Assembly: GCA_021793235.1 (NCBI GenBank)
Contig: JAJYTD010000002.1
Coordinates: forward strand, 62,001-126,000
Source: Actinomycetes bacterium
GTDB taxonomy: Bacteria > Actinomycetota > Actinomycetes > Streptosporangiales > Streptosporangiaceae
Length of the DNA stretch: 64,000 nt
Direction of reading: 5' to 3'
The translations under genes were made by a program, and so were the position numbers. This document shows, one piece after another, positions 53,216 through 63,351 of the stretch. Each line of letters starts with the position of its first letter. The stretch's first letter is position 1. The notes beneath the pieces are model-generated. The model had not been told where the DNA came from and did no database searches. It worked only from the letters and a program-made list of their open reading frames with translations.

Positions 53216-53241
53216 TGTGGTCTAGTCCGGCCTATACCAGT
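53216..53241. promoter_or_regulatory. Overlapping dre-like sites (DasR operators)
   Basis: TGTGGTCTAGTCCGGC (53216-53231) and TCCGGCCTATACCAGT (53226-53241) match the Streptomyces dre consensus AsTGGTCTAGACCAsT at about 11 and 12 of 16 positions. They overlap the -10 area of a plus-strand promoter whose TTGACA is at 53197-53202 and lie between dasR and the divergent SIS gene. Autoregulation and control of the PTS operon are expected. Confidence 0.55.
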
Positions 53242-53278
53242 CATACCAGAATGGCCCACGACCGAACAGGCATCCGTC

Positions 53279-54019
53279 ATGGCGATCGACCCCACGAGCC
53301 CCGTCCCGAAGTACACCCAGCTCCGGGACCACCTGCTCGATTGGATCGTGGAGGCCGGCCTGTCCGTGGACGATCCCGTGCCCTCCGAACGCGAACTCGG
53401 CTCGCGCTACGGTCTGTCGCGCATGACGGTGCGGCAGACCATCGACCTGCTGGTCGCCGAAGGCAAGCTCTACCGGGTGCCGGGCAAGGGTACCTTTGTC
53501 GCCCGACCCAAGATCGAGATGCCGCTCGCTCTGACCTCCTTCACCGAGGACATGCGTGCCCGCGGCTACGAACCGGGAGCCCGCGACCTCGCCCGGAGAA
53601 TCGCCCCCGCCGGCAAGAACACGGCGCGGATGATGGGTCTCCCACCAGGCTCCCCTGTCCACCACATCGAACGGCTCCGCACGGCCGATGGTGAACCGAT
53701 GGCCGTGGAACGCTCCTACATTCCCGTCTCCGTCACCCCCGGCCTCGATACTTACCCGCTGTCCGGACGCTCGCTCTACTCGATCCTGGAGGAGGAGTTC
53801 GGGATTCTCCTCGACTCCGGTGAGCAGACCATCGAAGCCGGCATCTGCGACCCCGCGGACGCCAAACTGCTGGGCCTCGCGCACGGCAGTCCCGTCCTCT
53901 CCATGCAGCGGCGCAGTTTCGCCAACGGGAAATGTGTCGAACTGGCGCTGTCGACCTACCGGGCCGACCGCTACCAGCTTCACTCCCGGCTGGATCCACG
54001 CCGACCTGGCGGCACGTGA
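53279..54019 (+). CDS. dasR: GntR-family regulator DasR
   Basis: 246 residues, HutC subfamily. Winged helix PSERELGSRYGLSRMTVRQT and GKGTFVARPK; the effector domain contains the conserved ERLRTADGEPMAVERSYIP and a sugar-phosphate site. DasR represses GlcNAc genes until glucosamine-6-phosphate binds. It is divergent from the SIS-PTS operon and upstream of IIC, with dre-like sites just before it. Confidence 0.9.
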   Translation: MAIDPTSPVPKYTQLRDHLLDWIVEAGLSVDDPVPSERELGSRYGLSRMTVRQTIDLLVAEGKLYRVPGKGTFVARPKIEMPLALTSFTEDMRARGYEPGARDLARRIAPAGKNTARMMGLPPGSPVHHIERLRTADGEPMAVERSYIPVSVTPGLDTYPLSGRSLYSILEEEFGILLDSGEQTIEAGICDPADAKLLGLAHGSPVLSMQRRSFANGKCVELALSTYRADRYQLHSRLDPRRPGGT

Positions 54020-54104
54020 ACCGCCGCCCCGATCCCCGCATCCATCGCACTACCCGTGTACCCGCACCCACCTCACTCCACTGCACGTAATGGGAGGACC
54101 AGCG

Positions 54105-55523
54105 GTGAGTTCCTCATCCGCCACAGACAGCGGCCTTCCCGCCGCACCGAAGAATTCCTCTGCCATCCTCGGTATCCTGCAGCGCATCGGCCGCAGCCTG
54201 ATGATGCCCATTGCCGTCCTGCCGGCGGCGGCGATCCTGCTCCGCCTCGGCCAGGGCGACATGCTGGGTTCCAACGGCCCCGACCCGGGCGGCCTCGCCG
54301 ACGTGGCCGGCATGGGATGGATGGCCTCGGTAGCCCCTGTCATCGGCAACGCCGGTGACGCGATCTTCCAAGCGCTGCCCCTGCTGTTCGCCGTCGGTGT
54401 CGCCATCGGATTCGCGAAGCGGGCGGACGGCTCCACCGCTCTGGCGGCCGTTGTCGGCTACGTCGTCTTCGACCGGGTGACCAAAGCCCTCTTCTTCGAA
54501 CGAGGCGGCGAACTCGGTGAGGCCGTCACCGTCACTGTGGACGGCGAAGCCGCGATCAACTGGGGCGCGAAGAACCCCACCGATGTCCTGGGCGGCATCA
54601 TCATCGGCCTCCTCGCGGCCATCCTGTGGCAGCGCTATTACCGCACGAAACTGCCCACCTGGCTGGGCTTCTTCGGCGGTCGGCGCTTCGTCCCGATCAT
54701 CACCGCCTTCGCGGCCCTCATCCTGGCGGTCGCGTTCGGCTTCATCTGGCCCACGGTGGGCGGCTGGATCAACTCCCTGGGCGAGTGGATCGTGGGCTCC
54801 GGCGCCCTCGGCGCCGGCGTCTACGGTGTCGTCAACCGGCTCCTGCTGCCATTCGGCCTGCACCACATCGTCAACTCGGTGGTCTGGTTCGTGTTCGGCT
54901 CCTACACCGACCCCGCCACGGGCGACGTCTTCAACGGCGAGATCAACCGCTACCTCGCGGGCGACCCGACCGCGGGCGGTTTCCTCTCCGGTTTCTTCCC
55001 GGTGCTGATGTTCGGCCTGCCCGCCGCCGCTCTGGCCATGTGGCGCGCCGCGCACCCGAGCCAGCGCGCGGCGGTCGGCGGCATCATGATCTCCGGTGCG
55101 CTCACCGCGTTCGTCACCGGTATCACCGAGCCGATCGAGTTCGCGTTCATCTTCATCGCCCCGGTGCTCTTCGTGGTGCACGTGGTGCTGACCGGTGTCT
55201 CGATGGCGATCCTGAACGCGCTGGACGCCCACCTCGGCTTCGGATTCTCCGCGGGGCTGATCGACCTGCTGCTCAACGCGTTCAAGTCGAATACCACCGG
55301 GCTGGGGCTGATCCTGGGCTTGGGCGTTGTGTACTTCGCCGTGTACTACCTGATCTTCTACTTCCTGATCACCAAGATGAACCTGCCCACTCCCGGGCGT
55401 GAGCCGGTCGAGGAGAATGCCGCGGCCGCGGCCAATCCCGGCACCCCCTCAGCAGAGACCACCGCCACTGGGGAGCCGGCTCCGAAGTCCACGGGCGAGG
55501 GAGGCACCGCCCCGCCCGCCTGA
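54105..55523 (+). CDS. nagE: PTS enzyme IIC, N-acetylglucosamine type
   Basis: 472 residues from GTG 54105, preceded by GGGAGG eight bases away; an ATG at 54090 lies before that. About ten spans; conserved LMMPIAVLPAAAILLRLGQG, NRLLLPFGLHHIVNSVVW (substrate His) and ITEPIEFAFIFIAPVLF identify GlcNAc/glucose IIC. There is no fused IIB or IIA; IIB is at 51735. It imports and phosphorylates GlcNAc. The Pro/Thr-rich tail is polar. Confidence 0.9.
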   Translation: MSSSSATDSGLPAAPKNSSAILGILQRIGRSLMMPIAVLPAAAILLRLGQGDMLGSNGPDPGGLADVAGMGWMASVAPVIGNAGDAIFQALPLLFAVGVAIGFAKRADGSTALAAVVGYVVFDRVTKALFFERGGELGEAVTVTVDGEAAINWGAKNPTDVLGGIIIGLLAAILWQRYYRTKLPTWLGFFGGRRFVPIITAFAALILAVAFGFIWPTVGGWINSLGEWIVGSGALGAGVYGVVNRLLLPFGLHHIVNSVVWFVFGSYTDPATGDVFNGEINRYLAGDPTAGGFLSGFFPVLMFGLPAAALAMWRAAHPSQRAAVGGIMISGALTAFVTGITEPIEFAFIFIAPVLFVVHVVLTGVSMAILNALDAHLGFGFSAGLIDLLLNAFKSNTTGLGLILGLGVVYFAVYYLIFYFLITKMNLPTPGREPVEENAAAAANPGTPSAETTATGEPAPKSTGEGGTAPPA

Positions 55524-55532
55524 CATGCGGCT

Positions 55533-55576
55533 GGGAGGGAGCCCGCGGTGAGCTGACTCTTCGCGGGCTCCCTCCC
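55533..55576. terminator. Bidirectional terminator between nagE and secA
   Basis: GGGAGGGAGCCCGCG (55533-55547) and CGCGGGCTCCCTCCC (55562-55576) form a perfect 15-bp stem with a 14-nt loop between the convergent stops. Confidence 0.75.
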
Positions 55577-55588
55577 TGGTCGGTACCG

Positions 55589-58456
55589 TCAGGCCTTGTT
55601 CTTCGGGTCTCCGTGGCACTTCTTGTACTTTTTGCCTGAGCCGCAGGGGCAAGGGGCGTTGCGGGAGGTGCCCGCGAACTCGTCCGCCACGGATTCGGTG
55701 TGCTTCTCCACGCCACCGCCTTCGCTGGGCGCGGAGTACTGCAGGTGGCTGGGCCGGCTCTCACCGAAGCCCGGGACGACGACGTCGGCCGCGTCCGGTT
55801 CCGCCTCAGCGTCCTCGGTGGCCGGCTTCTGCTCAGCCTCGGCGCCCTCTTCGGCGCTGTCGACCTCGCCCGCCACGGGTTCGGCCGTCACAACGGCACC
55901 GTTGGCCGCTGCGGCCGCAGCGGCCGAGGCCGCGGTGACGGTCTGCCCGGGCTTGCTTTTGACCTGGACCTCGACGTTGAAGAGGTAGCTGACCGACTCC
56001 TCCTTGATGGCCTCCAGCATCTCCTGGAACATGTCATAGCCTTCCCGCTGGTACTCGATCAGCGGGTTGCGCTGCGCCATGGCGCGCAGGCCGATGCCTT
56101 GCTGGAGGTAGTCCATCTCGTAGAGGTGCTCACGCCACTTGCGGTCCATGACCTGCAAGATCACCCGACGCTCAACCTCGCGCATGGTTTCGGCGCCGAG
56201 CTCCTCCTCCCGGCGCTCATAGGCGGCCTGGGCATCCTCGCGGACCCGGTGGGAGATGATGTCGGCGCTGAGCGAACCGAGGTCGCTGCCGTTCTCGTCG
56301 ACCAGGTCATCAACGGTGAAACTGATCGGGTAGACCTGCTTGAACGCCTTCCACAGCTTGTCGAGGTCCCAATCCTCGGCGTCGCCCTCGGCCGTGGCCA
56401 GGCGGATGTAGCCGTCCAGGACATCGTCCATCATGGCCTGGACCTGCTCCTGCAGGTCGGCCCCTTCGAGGACCTTGCGGCGCTCGGCGTAGATCACCGT
56501 GCGCTGACGGTTGAGGACCTCGTCGTACTTCAGGACGTTCTTGCGGATCTCGAAGTTCTGCTGCTCGACCTGGCTCTGCGCCGACTGGATCGCCTTGCTG
56601 ACCACGCCCGATTCGATGGGCTGGTCATCGGGGATGTTCAACCGGTCGTAGATGAGTTCGACGCGCGCGCTGTTGAACAGCCGCATCAGGTCGTCCTCAA
56701 GCGAAAGGTAGAAGCGCGACATGCCAGGGTCGCCCTGGCGGCCGGAGCGGCCGCGAAGCTGGTTGTCGATGCGCCGGGACTCGTGGCGCTCGGTGCCGAG
56801 GACGTAGAGGCCGCCCGCCTCGACGACCTGCTCGTGCTCGCTCTCAACCTCCTTCTTGGCCTTCTCCAACGCCTCCGGCCAGGCCGCCTCGTACTCCTCG
56901 GGGGTCTCCAGCGGGGTCAGCCCGCGCTCTTGGAGCTCTTCGTCGGCCATGATCTCGGGGTTGCCGCCGAGCATGATGTCGGTACCGCGGCCCGCCATGT
57001 TGGTGGCCACCGTGACCGCGCCGAGCTTGCCCGCCCGCGCGATGATCGACGCCTCACGAGCGTGGTTCTTGGCGTTCAGTACCTCGTGCGGGATCCCCTG
57101 CCGCTTGAGCATCTTGGACAGCAGCTCGGACTTTTCCACGCTGGTCGTGCCCACGAGGACGGGTTGGCCCTCCTCGTTCCGCTCGGCGATATCGTCGACG
57201 ACGGCCTCGAACTTGGCCTCTTCGCCCTTGTAGACGATGTCCTTCTCATCGCTGCGGATCATCGGTTTGTTCGTGGCGATCGGGACCACGCCGATACCGT
57301 AGGTCTGGTTGAACTCCGCCGCCTCGGTGGTGGCGGTACCGGTCATCCCGGCCAGCTTCCCGTAGAGCCGGAAGTAGTTCTGCAGAGTGACCTTGGCCAG
57401 GGTCTGGTTCTCGTCCTTGATCCGCACCTTCTCCTTGGCCTCGATGGCCTGGTGCATGCCCTCGTTGTAACGGCGGCCGCGCAGGACACGCCCGGTGAAC
57501 TCGTCGACGATGAGCACCTCGCCGTCCTTGACGATGTACTCCTTGTCGCGCCGGTACAGCTCCTTGGCCTTGAGGGAGTTGTTCAGGAAGCTGATGAGGG
57601 GGGTGTTGACCGACTCGTAGAGGTTGTCGATACCGAGCCAGTCCTCGACCTTGGCGACACCGCTCTCAGTGATGGCGACCGTGCGGTTCTTCTCCTCGAC
57701 CTCGTAGTCGACGTCGCGGCGCAGGCGCGGGGCGATCTTGGCGAACTCCGCATACCAGCGGGAGTTCTGCTCGGCGGGGCCGCTGATGATCAGCGGGGTC
57801 CGCGCCTCATCGATCAGGATGGAGTCGACCTCGTCGACGATGGCGTAGAAGTGCCCGCGCTGGACCGTCTCCTCCAGCGACAGAGCCATGTTGTCGCGCA
57901 GGTAGTCGAACCCGAACTCGTTGTTGGTCCCGTAGGTGATGTCGGCGGCGTAGGCCGCGCGCCGGTCAGCGCGTGGCATGTCAGGCGCGACGACCCCGAC
58001 TTCCAAGCCGAGGAACTGGTAGATACGCCCCATGTTCTCGGCGTCGCGCTTGGCCAGGTAGTCGTTGACCGTGACCACATGCACGCCCTTGCCGGCGAGC
58101 GCGTTGAGGTAGACGGCGAGGGTGGCGGTGAGGGTCTTTCCTTCACCGGTCTTCATCTCGGCGATGTTGCCGAAGTGAAGCGCCGCACCGCCCATCAGCT
58201 GGACGTCGAAGTGCCGCTGTCCCAGCGTGCGCTTCGCCGCCTCGCGCACCGTGGCGAACGCCTCGGGGAGCAGGTCCTCAAGCGACTCCCCCTCCTTGTA
58301 GCGCTCGCGGTACTCATCGGTGAGTTCGCGAAGCTCCGCGTCGGTGAGATCAACGAAGTCGTCCTCGATCGAGTTCGTCTGGTCCTTGAGCTTCTTCAGC
58401 TTGCGCAGGATCTTTCCCTCTCCTGCGCGGAGGACCTTGTCGAGTATGCCTGGCAC
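55589..58456 (-). CDS. secA: Preprotein translocase ATPase SecA
   Basis: 955 residues. Walker [25 protein letters not shown]-type [20 protein letters not shown], motif [15 protein letters not shown] and the C-terminal zinc site [14 protein letters not shown] are intact. A ~90-residue Ala/Glu-rich linker precedes the zinc site. SecA drives Sec export. Housekeeping copy; no SecA2 accessory genes are near. Confidence 0.97.
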   Translation of the reverse strand: MPGILDKVLRAGEGKILRKLKKLKDQTNSIEDDFVDLTDAELRELTDEYRERYKEGESLEDLLPEAFATVREAAKRTLGQRHFDVQLMGGAALHFGNIAEMKTGEGKTLTATLAVYLNALAGKGVHVVTVNDYLAKRDAENMGRIYQFLGLEVGVVAPDMPRADRRAAYAADITYGTNNEFGFDYLRDNMALSLEETVQRGHFYAIVDEVDSILIDEARTPLIISGPAEQNSRWYAEFAKIAPRLRRDVDYEVEEKNRTVAITESGVAKVEDWLGIDNLYESVNTPLISFLNNSLKAKELYRRDKEYIVKDGEVLIVDEFTGRVLRGRRYNEGMHQAIEAKEKVRIKDENQTLAKVTLQNYFRLYGKLAGMTGTATTEAAEFNQTYGIGVVPIATNKPMIRSDEKDIVYKGEEAKFEAVVDDIAERNEEGQPVLVGTTSVEKSELLSKMLKRQGIPHEVLNAKNHAREASIIARAGKLGAVTVATNMAGRGTDIMLGGNPEIMADEELQERGLTPLETPEEYEAAWPEALEKAKKEVESEHEQVVEAGGLYVLGTERHESRRIDNQLRGRSGRQGDPGMSRFYLSLEDDLMRLFNSARVELIYDRLNIPDDQPIESGVVSKAIQSAQSQVEQQNFEIRKNVLKYDEVLNRQRTVIYAERRKVLEGADLQEQVQAMMDDVLDGYIRLATAEGDAEDWDLDKLWKAFKQVYPISFTVDDLVDENGSDLGSLSADIISHRVREDAQAAYERREEELGAETMREVERRVILQVMDRKWREHLYEMDYLQQGIGLRAMAQRNPLIEYQREGYDMFQEMLEAIKEESVSYLFNVEVQVKSKPGQTVTAASAAAAAAANGAVVTAEPVAGEVDSAEEGAEAEQKPATEDAEAEPDAADVVVPGFGESRPSHLQYSAPSEGGGVEKHTESVADEFAGTSRNAPCPCGSGKKYKKCHGDPKNKA

Positions 58457-58735
58457 TTCCTATGCGCTCCTCGCCAGATGTGGGCCCGCGTCCGGAGGCG
58501 GGACGGATCCTTGACCCCCAGCATTCCATCCTAGGCGAGACTATTGCCTCACCGATCCAGCACGCTTCATCACTCAGACGCAACCACGAGGCCCCACACC
58601 GGCAGGGATCGTGCGAACCCGAAAACCCGTGCGCGGCCCCGGAGCCCGCTCAGCCGTGTTTAGCCACGTCTTCCAGGGTTATGTGCCTGACAGGCATGCA
58701 CTCGTCAAAGACGTACGGGTATCGGGGGGATTGCC

Positions 58736-59101
58736 ATGGCCCACAATGACCGCAGCCAGCAGCCCGGAGAGATCCGCGGACACCAGGCGGAAGGCGGAGA
58801 TTGGGCGCCGACCAACAGCCACCGCGGCAAGATCGGTTCATGGGTGGCCGTCGCGTTCCTGCTCGTCGGTTTCATCCTCGCCGGGCTCGCCATCCCGCTC
58901 GGCCCGTCATTCGTACTGTTGGGCATCGCGGGTCTGTCCCTGCTCATAGGTGCGATCCTGTGCGCGGTCACCGACATCTTCACCGACGTCGTCCTCGACG
59001 ACCCGCACCACGAGCCGGAGGAGCCGCACACGACACCGCTGTCCAAGATCAAGCGGGGGCTCCGAAGCTCCAAGGGTGACGTCTCGCCGCACAAGCGCTG
59101 A
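58736..59101 (+). CDS. Small two-span membrane protein (HGxxPAAW-like)
   Basis: 121 residues. Start NSHRGKIGSWVAVAFLLVGF continues into a second span (VLLGIAGLSLLIGAILCAVT); the rest is a charged tail. The topology and the His-Gly-Trp motif before span one recall the HGxxPAAW family of actinobacteria, though PAAW itself is not conserved. Function unknown. It faces hpf. Confidence 0.6.
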   Translation: MAHNDRSQQPGEIRGHQAEGGDWAPTNSHRGKIGSWVAVAFLLVGFILAGLAIPLGPSFVLLGIAGLSLLIGAILCAVTDIFTDVVLDDPHHEPEEPHTTPLSKIKRGLRSSKGDVSPHKR

Positions 59102-59164
59102 CCACCGCCGATCCGGCGGTCAGGGATCCGGCGAAGAGGCAGCAGAAGAGACGGCAAGTACTGT

Positions 59165-59194
59165 GCCGCGGCCGGTGGGACCACCGGCCGCGGC
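59165..59194. terminator. Convergent terminator hairpin
   Basis: GCCGCGGCCGGTGG and CCACCGGCCGCGGC are exact inverted arms separated by two bases, between the convergent membrane-protein and hpf genes. Confidence 0.6.
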
Positions 59195-59234
59195 CGCCAA
59201 CGGTCTTTCGGGCATCAGCAGACGCCCGGGATTC

Positions 59235-59912
59235 TCAGTCCACCAGGCGGATGACCCCGTAGTTGAAGCCCTTGCGGCGGTAGACGACGCTTGGCGCATC
59301 GCGGTCATCGTCGTGGAAGAGATAGAAATCGTGGCCCACGAGCTCCATCTCCATGAGGGCTTGGTCGATGGTCATCGGCTTTGCCGAGTGGAACTTCTCC
59401 CGAACGATCACCGGGGCCGCACCCTGGGTGTCGAGTTCGAGGATCTCGTCCGAGAACTGGGCGTCCAGAGCGGGACCGTCGATCTCCTCGGACTCGATCG
59501 CCGGTGAGGGAGCCGAAGGAGGAACGGCCGCAGTGCCCCGGCCGATCTCCACGCCGTTCGCCAGGTCCGCGGTGGCCGCGGCCACGGAAACGGGAGCGCG
59601 GTTCCCCTTCTGCACTTTCCTGCGATCAGCGAGCTTGCGCAGCCGGGCTTCGATACGGTCCAGCGCCTGGTCGAGAGCGCTGTAGCGATCGTCGGCGGAT
59701 GCTTCACTGCGGACCACCGGACCGCTGGAGTGGATGGTCAGCTCAACCCGCTCTCGCTGGTCCGCGAGCTTGGGGTTGCGCTCTTTGGACACCTCCACAT
59801 CGACGCTCATGCCTTTCTTCTCCCACTTGGAGAGCTTGTTCAGCTTGTTCTCGACGTGCTGCCGGAACCTGTCGCTGACATCTGTGCGCCGACCCTTGAC
59901 GATGATGTCCAC
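59235..59912 (-). CDS. hpf: Ribosome hibernation-promoting factor, long form
   Basis: 225 residues. N-terminal domain MDIIVKGRRTDVSDRFRQHV with the basic helix RIEARLRKLADRRKVQK binds the 30S subunit; an acidic linker follows; the C-terminal dimerisation domain is HSAKPMTIDQALMEMELVGH to the end. The long form makes 100S dimers. The gene is upstream of secA in reading order, as in other actinobacteria. Confidence 0.95.
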   Translation of the reverse strand: MDIIVKGRRTDVSDRFRQHVENKLNKLSKWEKKGMSVDVEVSKERNPKLADQRERVELTIHSSGPVVRSEASADDRYSALDQALDRIEARLRKLADRRKVQKGNRAPVSVAAATADLANGVEIGRGTAAVPPSAPSPAIESEEIDGPALDAQFSDEILELDTQGAAPVIVREKFHSAKPMTIDQALMEMELVGHDFYLFHDDDRDAPSVVYRRKGFNYGVIRLVD

Positions 59913-60708
59913 AAGACCCCCTTCGTCGCGCGGCCATCGCTGCGCGATGGCCCGGCTCTGCTGCCCCGCACGCTGCCGGTGCCGGGCTCGACTCCCTGTT
60001 CCTCCTCTCCGCTCCGTCCGCTGCGGACGGCGGTCTCACTTGGCAATCCGTATACCCACAAGACCACCGCCCTCACTCCAGAGCAGGTAATTCACTCGTT
60101 CAAAGCGCGGAACACACCGAAGCGGCCTCCGCTTGGCGAGGGGGCCGGATTTATCCGCGAGAACGGGCCGGGTTTGGCAACGGGGCGATCGCCCTGCCCA
60201 TGCCCAGCCGTGTACCGCACGGCTCGGCCGCCGACGCTGCACGCTGACACGCCGAGCAAAGAAACGGCCACCCGCCCGGCCGACCTGGTCTTCGTCCCCA
60301 CATCCGCCTGCTGAGGGGCTCGCCGCGCTTGAGTGCGACTACTGCCCTTCTCCCGGTCACAAGGGACATCGGGTCCCTCTGCGGGGCAGGACTTACCTCT
60401 AAGCCGCACCGTGATCGGTCGACGAAAAGTCGCCTTACGTGGGCCGCTTCGCCTGCGGCTGGCATCGGCTTGCCGAACAGGCGCCCCTTGGACGGGACGC
60501 CGTATCCGGCGCAACCACGGACCCGGACGGGTGCCATGTCATGACGCTAACCCGATATCGATCAGATGTCAGGTCCGGATTTCACCGCGCACCCTCGAGG
60601 ATGCGTTTTTGTCCCCTTGAACCACCAAAAGAAGAGAAACCTGACAACGCGGTAAAAAGTTCTTTACGGTCTCGCCGCCGAACAGGACTCCTCCGGGTTC
60701 GGGCCGGA
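59913..60708. other. 796-bp non-coding stretch between comF and hpf
   Basis: This must carry the hpf promoter. Frames here look like chance. A hairpin-rich segment at about 60330-60450 (including CGACGAAAAGTCG at 60420-60432) might be a leader RNA or small RNA, but I recognise no known riboswitch or RNA gene. Confidence 0.4.
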
Positions 60709-61374
60709 TCAATGGTGTTCGGCGAGCACGGCGGCGCACATGACCCGCGCCCCGGCCGCACGGAGCGCACGGGATGCCTCGGCCAGGGTCGCCCCCGTGG
60801 TCAGCACGTCGTCGACGATGACGACCGGACGCTGATCGATTCGGGGGCGGGCCTTCCACGGAACGATGAGCGCTCCGGCGAGGTTGGCCCGGCGGTGTTC
60901 CCGATCCAGGCCCGCCTGGTCGCGGACGCGGCGGCGGTGGCGCAGGACCGGGTACACGTCCATGTGCCCGACCGCACCGTGCTCCCGGGCGGCGACCCGG
61001 GCCAGCAGGAGGACGGGATCATAGCCGCGCCTGCGCACTGATCCCGGCCGCGGCGGCACGGGAACCAGCAGGGGCACGGTGTCTTTCGCGGTCGACGCGG
61101 CCACGGCGCGGGCCAGGCGGTGCCCCAGTGGTCGGGCAAGGCCGCGAACGCGCCGTTCCTTGAAGGCGAGCAGGAGCGCCTGTTCGACACCGGCATAGGG
61201 GCCCGCCGCCCACACCGGCGGACAGCCGGGCCGGGACCGGCACCGCCAGGGTCGCCGCTCCAGTGCCTGCGCACACCGGGTGCACAGCGGCGCACCGGGC
61301 CGCGCGCAGCCGGGACACCGGTCGCCCAGCACCAGATCGGCCAGTGATGACAGGAAAGGAAGCACACTCGGCAC
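60709..61374 (-). CDS. comF: ComF-like phosphoribosyltransferase-family protein
   Basis: 221 residues. A four-Cys zinc site CPGCARPGAPLCTRC is at the N-terminus, and the PRPP-binding loop VVIVDDVLTTGATLAEA at the C-terminus. This is the ComF layout; in actinobacteria no DNA uptake role is proven. It lies 90 bases past lpqB in the same orientation. Confidence 0.9.
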   Translation of the reverse strand: MPSVLPFLSSLADLVLGDRCPGCARPGAPLCTRCAQALERRPWRCRSRPGCPPVWAAGPYAGVEQALLLAFKERRVRGLARPLGHRLARAVAASTAKDTVPLLVPVPPRPGSVRRRGYDPVLLLARVAAREHGAVGHMDVYPVLRHRRRVRDQAGLDREHRRANLAGALIVPWKARPRIDQRPVVIVDDVLTTGATLAEASRALRAAGARVMCAAVLAEHH

Positions 61375-61464
61375 ATCTCCAGGCTCGGCCGCAAGCGCCC
61401 GTCTTCGCCACCGCGCTCTTTCCCCTGTGGAAGAACAGGGCCTACTCTCCGCTCCTGGTGAGGG

Positions 61465-63351
61465 CTATCCCGGGTAAACCGGATTCGTCCCGTCGGCGGC
61501 GCGCTGCCAACTGATGCGATCGTCGGTCATCCAGATCTGGTCGTCCTCGACACTGGACAACAGCGGCCGTCCCGGAGCCGCGGTGATGGTCACCATGTCG
61601 GCGCCGGACGGCGCGCCGGCGCTGGTGGTCTCGGTGCTGCCGTCCAGCGACACCAGATACCCCTGGCCTGCACCGTTCTCCTTGTGACCGATGACCGCAA
61701 GCTGGTCACCGCCCCGCCAGGAGACGTCGGAGACGGCCTCCAGCTCGCGTGCCAGCGGCAGGAATCCGGCAACGGAAACGTCGTCGTCCCGGTGGACCAC
61801 CCGGCTCACGGACAGCCGCCCCCTGCCGTCCCCGTCCTCGGTCACCACCGCCAGGCGGGTGCCGTCGCGGGACAGGCGCAGCCGGGTGACCCGCGTATCG
61901 CGCAGCTCCGGAACGTCCACCTCGACCGGATCGGTACCCTCGCGCAGCGTCCACAGGCGGGTGCCGAGGTCCTGTTCGGCCTCGCTCTCATCGGAGTCGT
62001 CTCCGTCGGAATCGCCGTCCTGGGGGTCGCTGCCTCGCTCGGTGTCGTCGTCGACGGAATCGCCGCCCTCGGTTTCGGCGTCCTCGGAGAGGTCCTCGGC
62101 GACCCAGAGATTACCGTAACCGTCCCAGGACAGTGCGGTGTAATCGCCTCCGGACAGCACAGTGGAGTACTGGCTGCCCTCGTTCGTTTCGGCGTGGACG
62201 ATTTTCTTCCCCTCGGCCGTGATCCCGGCGACACGGTCCTCGTCGAGGGAGACCGCGTGCTGCTCCAGCAGGGTGGCTCCGGCACCGGGGGCGCCTTGGA
62301 CGCGTGACTCACTCGGCTGCTGACCCTGGTCACTGCTGTCCAGCGACCAGAGCTGGCCGTCGCGGACGAAGTAGGCGTCCAGTTCCCTGGTCACCCCGGC
62401 GGGATTGACCGATTCCCAATCCCCGTTGCTCAGCAGGTTCTCGCCCGCGTCACCGGAGATGTCGACCTCCTCCCCGCCGACGCGCAGGGCGAGCTCTTCG
62501 ACCTCGGGCAGCTGCTTGAGGGTCCAGACGAGTTGTGCGCCCATACCGAAGTGGTCCTTGGCGCTTTTACCCGCGGAGTTCAGCTCGACCGTCACCGTGC
62601 CCGAGCCGTAGTCCACGTTGGCCCTCGTACCAGCGGAGAAGGAGGTGTCCACGGCGGGCGCCAGCCAATCGGTCGGTCCTTTGACCAGCATCGTTACCAG
62701 CCGGGTGGCCACGTTCTCCGTACCGACGGGCAGGAACACCGGGTCGGGCACCAGAGTGCTGTGATCGTGGTTGAAGTAGTAGAGGTTCAGCGGTCGGTAG
62801 GCCAGATCCACGTCGCTGCGGCTGAGGATCAGTTCGTCAGGGAGTTCGGCGATTCGCCACTCGCCCTCCCCGTCGCGGGCGAGTTCGAACGTGGCGTCGA
62901 TCAGCTCCCCCTCCTTTGCGGGGAGGTACTGACCGCTCTGGTCGATCGTGGCCACCCGGTTGCTGCGCATACGCACTGTGGCAGCGGTGTCGTCCTCGTT
63001 CGTCCGGGTGTCGAGGACGACGGCGTCCATGTCCTCATAGACCAGGACAGTGCCGTTGGGCGACCAGTCCGACTGCCGCGCGGGCGTGAGGTACTCCCGT
63101 GCCACGCCGTGGTCTTCCGCGAAGCTACCCACACCCTTGAGGAAGCCCCTGACCAGCCCTTCCTCGCCGACTCCCGGCTGCGGGCCGTCCGGCAGCATGC
63201 GGACATAGCTGCCGTAGAGGTCGCTGGCGTTGTTCCCGCCGGCCCCCTGGACCACAGGGCCGCCGCTGGGGACGGACGCGCACGCTGACAGGCTGACGGC
63301 CAGCAGTGCGGCCGCCGCCGACGCACCGGCCCGCGCTATTCCGCCGGTCAT
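61465..63351 (-). CDS. lpqB: Lipoprotein LpqB
   Basis: 628 residues. Signal ends LLAVSLSACASVPSGG (lipobox SAC). A GerMN domain (PLNLYYFNHDHSTLVPDPVF) is followed by a beta-propeller with an acidic insert (DDTERGSDPQDGDSDGDDSD). LpqB works with the MtrAB two-component system and affects MtrA phosphorylation. ATG 63351 overlaps the mtrB stop (ATGA). Confidence 0.92.
   Translation of the reverse strand: MTGGIARAGASAAAALLAVSLSACASVPSGGPVVQGAGGNNASDLYGSYVRMLPDGPQPGVGEEGLVRGFLKGVGSFAEDHGVAREYLTPARQSDWSPNGTVLVYEDMDAVVLDTRTNEDDTAATVRMRSNRVATIDQSGQYLPAKEGELIDATFELARDGEGEWRIAELPDELILSRSDVDLAYRPLNLYYFNHDHSTLVPDPVFLPVGTENVATRLVTMLVKGPTDWLAPAVDTSFSAGTRANVDYGSGTVTVELNSAGKSAKDHFGMGAQLVWTLKQLPEVEELALRVGGEEVDISGDAGENLLSNGDWESVNPAGVTRELDAYFVRDGQLWSLDSSDQGQQPSESRVQGAPGAGATLLEQHAVSLDEDRVAGITAEGKKIVHAETNEGSQYSTVLSGGDYTALSWDGYGNLWVAEDLSEDAETEGGDSVDDDTERGSDPQDGDSDGDDSDESEAEQDLGTRLWTLREGTDPVEVDVPELRDTRVTRLRLSRDGTRLAVVTEDGDGRGRLSVSRVVHRDDDVSVAGFLPLARELEAVSDVSWRGGDQLAVIGHKENGAGQGYLVSLDGSTETTSAGAPSGADMVTITAAPGRPLLSSVEDDQIWMTDDRISWQRAADGTNPVYPG

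Noticed and set aside
55700-58534. Open frame of over 900 codons antisense to secA
   Set aside because: Shadow of secA with no domain and atypical composition.
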